DNA from: Acidobacteriota bacterium
GTDB taxonomy: Bacteria; Acidobacteriota; Terriglobia; Acidiferrales; UBA7541
DNA length: 64,000 nucleotides
Direction: 5' to 3'
Assembly (NCBI GenBank): GCA_013289585.1
Contig: JABCZR010000001.1
Coordinates: 62,001-126,000 of the forward strand
The notes under the pieces were generated by a model, which ran no database searches, was not told the origin of the DNA, and saw only the letters and a program-made list of their open reading frames with translations. Positions 61,277-64,000 of the stretch are shown here, in pieces. Every line of letters starts with the position of its first letter. Positions within the stretch are counted from its first letter, which is position 1. Position numbers and translations under genes: made by a program.

Positions 61277-61732
61277 ATGAGATACATGAAATTGATAGCA
61301 GTGCCGTTGCTGCTGGGGGTGACCGTTTATGGCAGGCCGACTCGCTCGCAAGAAAAGCAAAGCGAGCCCACTCAGCAGACGAAGATACCAGCCCACGCCA
61401 AGGTGTATATCGCTCCGATGGGCGGGTTTGAAACTCCCTTGAAAAAGGCCATTGCCGACAAGAAGGTGCCGATCGAGATCGTCGAACAGCGCGAACAGTC
61501 GGAATATGAAATCACCGGCACATCGGACAGCAAAAAGGCCAGTACCGCGAAAAAAGTGATCATGGGAAGCTGGCATTCCGACGAAGACGCAAGCATCAAA
61601 GTGGCCAGCTTGAAGAGCGGTGAAATCGTCTACGCCTACGCCGTGCACAAACAGGACTCGGCGCATGGACAAAAAAGCACAGCAGAGGCGTGCGCAAAAC
61701 ACTTGAAGGATGAAGCTGTAGCGGCAAAATAG
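61277..61732 (+). CDS. Small secreted protein, tandem paralogue 2
   Basis: 151 residues, same family as the gene before: signal peptide (about 1-24), AKVYIAPMGGFETPLKKAIADKK, VPIEIVEQREQSEYEITG, DASIKVASLKSGEIVYAYAV, STAEACAKHLKDEA. Shared blocks align without gaps over most of the mature part. GGAGG precedes ATG at 61277. It converges with phoU, 26 bp away. Function unknown. Confidence 0.8.
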   Translation: MRYMKLIAVPLLLGVTVYGRPTRSQEKQSEPTQQTKIPAHAKVYIAPMGGFETPLKKAIADKKVPIEIVEQREQSEYEITGTSDSKKASTAKKVIMGSWHSDEDASIKVASLKSGEIVYAYAVHKQDSAHGQKSTAEACAKHLKDEAVAAK

Positions 61733-61758
61733 GGCAAACGTCGGACCGCGACGTTCGA

Positions 61759-62424
61759 TCAGCGGCGGTCGACGGTGGGGTGGCGGACGTCCTGGCCCTG
61801 GACTAGATAGATGACGTCTTCGGCGATATTGGTGGCGTGGTCGCCGATGCGTTCAAGATTCTTGGCGACGAGAATCAATTCGAACGCTGGAAAGACCACA
61901 CTGGAATCACCCATCATGTAAGTGAGGAGTTCGCGGAAAATCTGGTCGCGGTAGTGGTCGACGCGATCGTCGGAAGCCAGGACTTTTTGCGCGAGGTCGA
62001 CGTCGCGCCGGACGACAGCGTTGAGAGCGTCGCGCACCATTTCTTCGGTGAGCTCGCTCATGCGCGGCAGATCAACGTAAGGCTTTACGCGGGGGTGGCG
62101 CAGGATGCGCAGGGCGCCCTGGGCAATGTTCACGGCCTGATCGCCAATGCGCTCGAGATCGTTGTTGATGCGGGAAACGGCCAGCACGAAACGCAGATCG
62201 ATGGCCATCAGCTGGTGCAAGGCGAGAAGTTGAACGACGCGGTCGTCGATTTCCAACTGCAGTTCGTTGATGGCATCTTCTTCCTCGAGGACGCGCTTGG
62301 CGAGCTGCTCGTCGGATTCCAGGACGGCGTGGACGGCCTGGTGAACGGCGCGCTCCGCGAGGCTGCCCATCCAGAGCAGCCGCTCCTTTAATTCGTTCAA
62401 GTCTTTTTCAAAGTGGCGTTCCAT
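61759..62424 (-). CDS. phoU: PhoU, phosphate uptake regulator
   Basis: 221-residue helical-bundle protein with the two PhoU repeats. It carries family sequences ERHFEKDLNELKERLLWMG, DRVVQLLALHQLMAIDLRFVLAVSRINNDLERIGDQA and the matching second-half LILVAKNLERIGDHATNIAEDV with metal-binding E/D patches. It restrains Pst transport and PhoR signalling when phosphate is ample. ATG at 62424 follows GAGG by six bases; the frame opens at 62475 without domain sense. Last gene of the pst group, 113 bp after pstB. Confidence 0.95.
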   Translation of the reverse strand: MERHFEKDLNELKERLLWMGSLAERAVHQAVHAVLESDEQLAKRVLEEEDAINELQLEIDDRVVQLLALHQLMAIDLRFVLAVSRINNDLERIGDQAVNIAQGALRILRHPRVKPYVDLPRMSELTEEMVRDALNAVVRRDVDLAQKVLASDDRVDHYRDQIFRELLTYMMGDSSVVFPAFELILVAKNLERIGDHATNIAEDVIYLVQGQDVRHPTVDRR

Positions 62425-62510
62425 GAAGTCCTCAGCTCGGGGTAGTTGAAATCCAGTTTCGCGCCTGCTTTCCAAGGGCGTCTGCGGCGCTTGGCTAGGG
62501 CAGACGGAAA

Positions 62511-62537
62511 AGCGGGAGCAAGCTCCCGCACTCCAAA
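62511..62537 (-). repeat. Short palindromic intergenic repeat, copy B, doubling as a terminator
   Basis: 27 bp identical to 42611-42637, abutting the pstB stop. On the minus strand GCGGGAGC-TT-GCTCCCGC is followed by TTTTCC, so it has the form of an intrinsic terminator that could lower phoU expression relative to pstB. Confidence 0.75.
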
Positions 62538-63365
62538 CTAGCCGAAGCGGCCGGTAATGTACGCCTCCGTGCGCGGATCGGTGGGCGTGGTAAAGAGCTG
62601 CGGCGTCGGGCTGAACTCGATGAGCTGTCCGAGAAGCAGGAAGGCGGTGAAATCGCTGACGCGCGCGGCCTGCTGCATATTGTGAGTGACGATAACGATG
62701 GTGCAGAGATCTTTCAACTGCACAAGAAGCTCTTCAATTTTCGCGGTGCTGATGGGGTCGAGCGCGGAGCAAGGCTCATCGAGCAGCAGCACTTCCGGCT
62801 CGACGGCGAGTGCGCGAGCGATGCACAAACGCTGTTGCTGGCCGCCGGAAAGCTCGTAGGCGGATTTGTGCAGATGGTCCTTTACTTCGTCCCAGAGTGC
62901 CGCATGGCGCAGACTTTTCTCGACGGCTTCGGCGATGGGGAGCTTCGAACCGTTAATTCTGAGGCCGTAGGCGACGTTGTCGAAGATGGATTTCGGGAAG
63001 GGATTCGGCCGCTGGAAGACCATGCCGATGCGGCGGCGGAGCGCAGTAACGTCCTGCGCGATAATATCCTGGCCATCGAGAAGTATTTCGCCCTGGAGGC
63101 GCGAGTTGCGCACGGTTTCATGCATGCGATTGAAGGTGCGCAGCAAGGTGGATTTGCCGCAGCCGGAGGGCCCGATGAGGGCGGTGACCTTGTTGGTGGC
63201 AATGCCCATGCTGATGTCGAAAAGGGTCTGTTTGGCGCCGTAGAAAAAGTTGACCTTGGAGATGGTCATGCGCATGGAAAGCGCCGAGGTCGCCTCACGA
63301 GTCCCTGCGTTTGTGACGGTCGGTGGAATGTTTACGGACACAGCTGGCCTCACAGAAGCGTGCAT
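62538..63365 (-). CDS. pstB: PstB, phosphate ABC transporter ATPase
   Basis: 275-residue ATPase of the high-affinity phosphate transporter. Walker [28 protein letters not shown], signature LSGGQQQR, Walker [14 protein letters not shown] and THNMQQA, all PstB-typical. The first 35 residues (from MHASVRPAV) are a short extension before the ABC domain. ATG at 63365 lies 2 bp past the pstA stop with GAGGTC inside pstA as ribosome site. Codons upstream of it to 63479 overlap pstA and are not used. Confidence 0.96.
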   Translation of the reverse strand: MHASVRPAVSVNIPPTVTNAGTREATSALSMRMTISKVNFFYGAKQTLFDISMGIATNKVTALIGPSGCGKSTLLRTFNRMHETVRNSRLQGEILLDGQDIIAQDVTALRRRIGMVFQRPNPFPKSIFDNVAYGLRINGSKLPIAEAVEKSLRHAALWDEVKDHLHKSAYELSGGQQQRLCIARALAVEPEVLLLDEPCSALDPISTAKIEELLVQLKDLCTIVIVTHNMQQAARVSDFTAFLLLGQLIEFSPTPQLFTTPTDPRTEAYITGRFG

Positions 63366-63367
63366 AG

Positions 63368-64000
63368 TCAAGACCTCGGGACCGCGATGCCGCGGGAAAG
63401 AATGGCCCGGGCAACGATATTGATAACCAGAATCAGACCGAGCAGGACGAGTCCCGCGGCCCACGCCTGCCGATGCCAATCTTCATACGGGGCGATAGCG
63501 TAAGTATAGATCATAGCCGGCAAAGAGGCCGTAGGTTGATTCCAGCCCGGGCTCCAAAAGCGATTGCCTAAGGCGGTAAAGAGAAGCGGAGCAGTTTCAC
63601 CAGCGACGCGGGCGAAGGCCAGCAGAATAGCGGTCAGAATGCCCCGGTAAGCAGCTGGAACGATGACCGTAGAGATGGTTTTCCACTTGCTGGCGCCGAG
63701 AGCCATGGCGCCTTCGCGGAGTGCCCGAGGCACAGCGCGGAGAAATTCCTCGGTGCTGCGCAGGGTGATGGGAATCATCATCAGGCCGAGAGCGAAACCG
63801 CCGGCGAGCGTGGAGAAATGCTTGAAAGGCTGGACAACCAGGGTGAAAGCAAAAATGCCGATGACGATCGAAGGGACGCCATTGAGCAAGTCCGCCGCAT
63901 AGCGAACCACGAATGCGATAGTGCCGCCACTGAACTCCGCGAGGTAGATGGCACCAAAGAATCCGATGGGGACGCCGATGAGCGTAGCGAGCAGAAGCAA
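63368..64000 (-). CDS. pstA: PstA, phosphate ABC transporter permease (5' end cut by window)
   Basis: Inner-membrane permease of the Pst system; the frame is open to the right edge, so the N terminus is missing and 210 residues remain. Five or so helices, with the permease signature [26 protein letters not shown] and the closing [18 protein letters not shown] typical of PstA. Followed by pstB with 2 bp between. pstC and pstS would be expected beyond the edge (inference). Confidence 0.94.
   Translation of the reverse strand: MLLLATLIGVPIGFFGAIYLAEFSGGTIAFVVRYAADLLNGVPSIVIGIFAFTLVVQPFKHFSTLAGGFALGLMMIPITLRSTEEFLRAVPRALREGAMALGASKWKTISTVIVPAAYRGILTAILLAFARVAGETAPLLFTALGNRFWSPGWNQPTASLPAMIYTYAIAPYEDWHRQAWAAGLVLLGLILVINIVARAILSRGIAVPRS

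Overview
The window looks like chromosomal DNA of a diderm, probably acidobacterial, bacterium (Acidobacteriota, Terriglobia-like). This is an inference from gene content: lpxC, a class II NrdJ, M61 and M56 peptidases, several DinB proteins, a BlaI/M56 pair, non-RD serine/threonine kinases, a Pst phosphate operon, and intergenic palindromic repeats. There are no rRNA or tRNA genes that I can see, no CRISPR array, no transposase and no prophage. The left edge cuts glmU and the right edge cuts pstA.

Layout. 0-5 kb: envelope precursor genes glmU and lpxC (minus), then an extended -10 promoter driving an S41/PDZ protein and a YibQ-like polysaccharide deacetylase. 5-9.8 kb: CPBP protease, DUF1223 thioredoxin-like protein, CGNR regulator, M48 peptidase, a periplasmic coiled-coil protein. 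9.9-13.2 kb: a three-gene blaI / M56-peptidase / repeat-protein operon in which the peptidase and its neighbour share a family of 28-29 residue repeats, with two BlaI-type dyads at the promoter. 13.4-17 kb: zinc-ribbon protein, hypothetical protein, nrdJ. 17.07-17.31 kb: an intergenic structured RNA candidate with its own promoter and terminator. 17.5-26.3 kb: secreted phosphatase, two overlapping kinases, two MacB-type permeases, DinB, secreted proteins. 26.3-30.7 kb: a four-gene exported oxidation cluster (Tat-exported DapA-like lyase, PQQ dehydrogenase, cytochrome c, cupin).

31-42 kb: M61 peptidase, Ycf48-like protein, atypical M20 hydrolase, a VapBC-like toxin-antitoxin pair, an ABC ATPase, and a signalling group (PilZ response regulator, hybrid histidine kinase interrupted by a frameshift at a U UUU UUA heptamer, response regulator with degenerate GGDEF). 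42-51 kb: pterin dehydratase, DapB-like dehydrogenase, MBL hydrolase, DinB, and a six-gene minus-strand catabolic-looking run. 50.8-58.4 kb: a broken RDD/membrane gene, amidohydrolase, DinB, and a NitT-type ABC transporter without a binding protein. 58.4-64 kb: GT-C-like membrane protein, two tandem secreted paralogues, phoU, pstB and pstA.

Themes: most genes are housekeeping or secreted/envelope functions. The best candidates for undescribed biology are the repeat-bearing BlaI/M56 operon, the orphan structured RNA, the kinase with a possible programmed -1 frameshift, and several enzyme-family members that have lost catalytic or metal-binding residues (S41, M20, GGDEF). All assignments come from reading motifs by eye; no database search was run.
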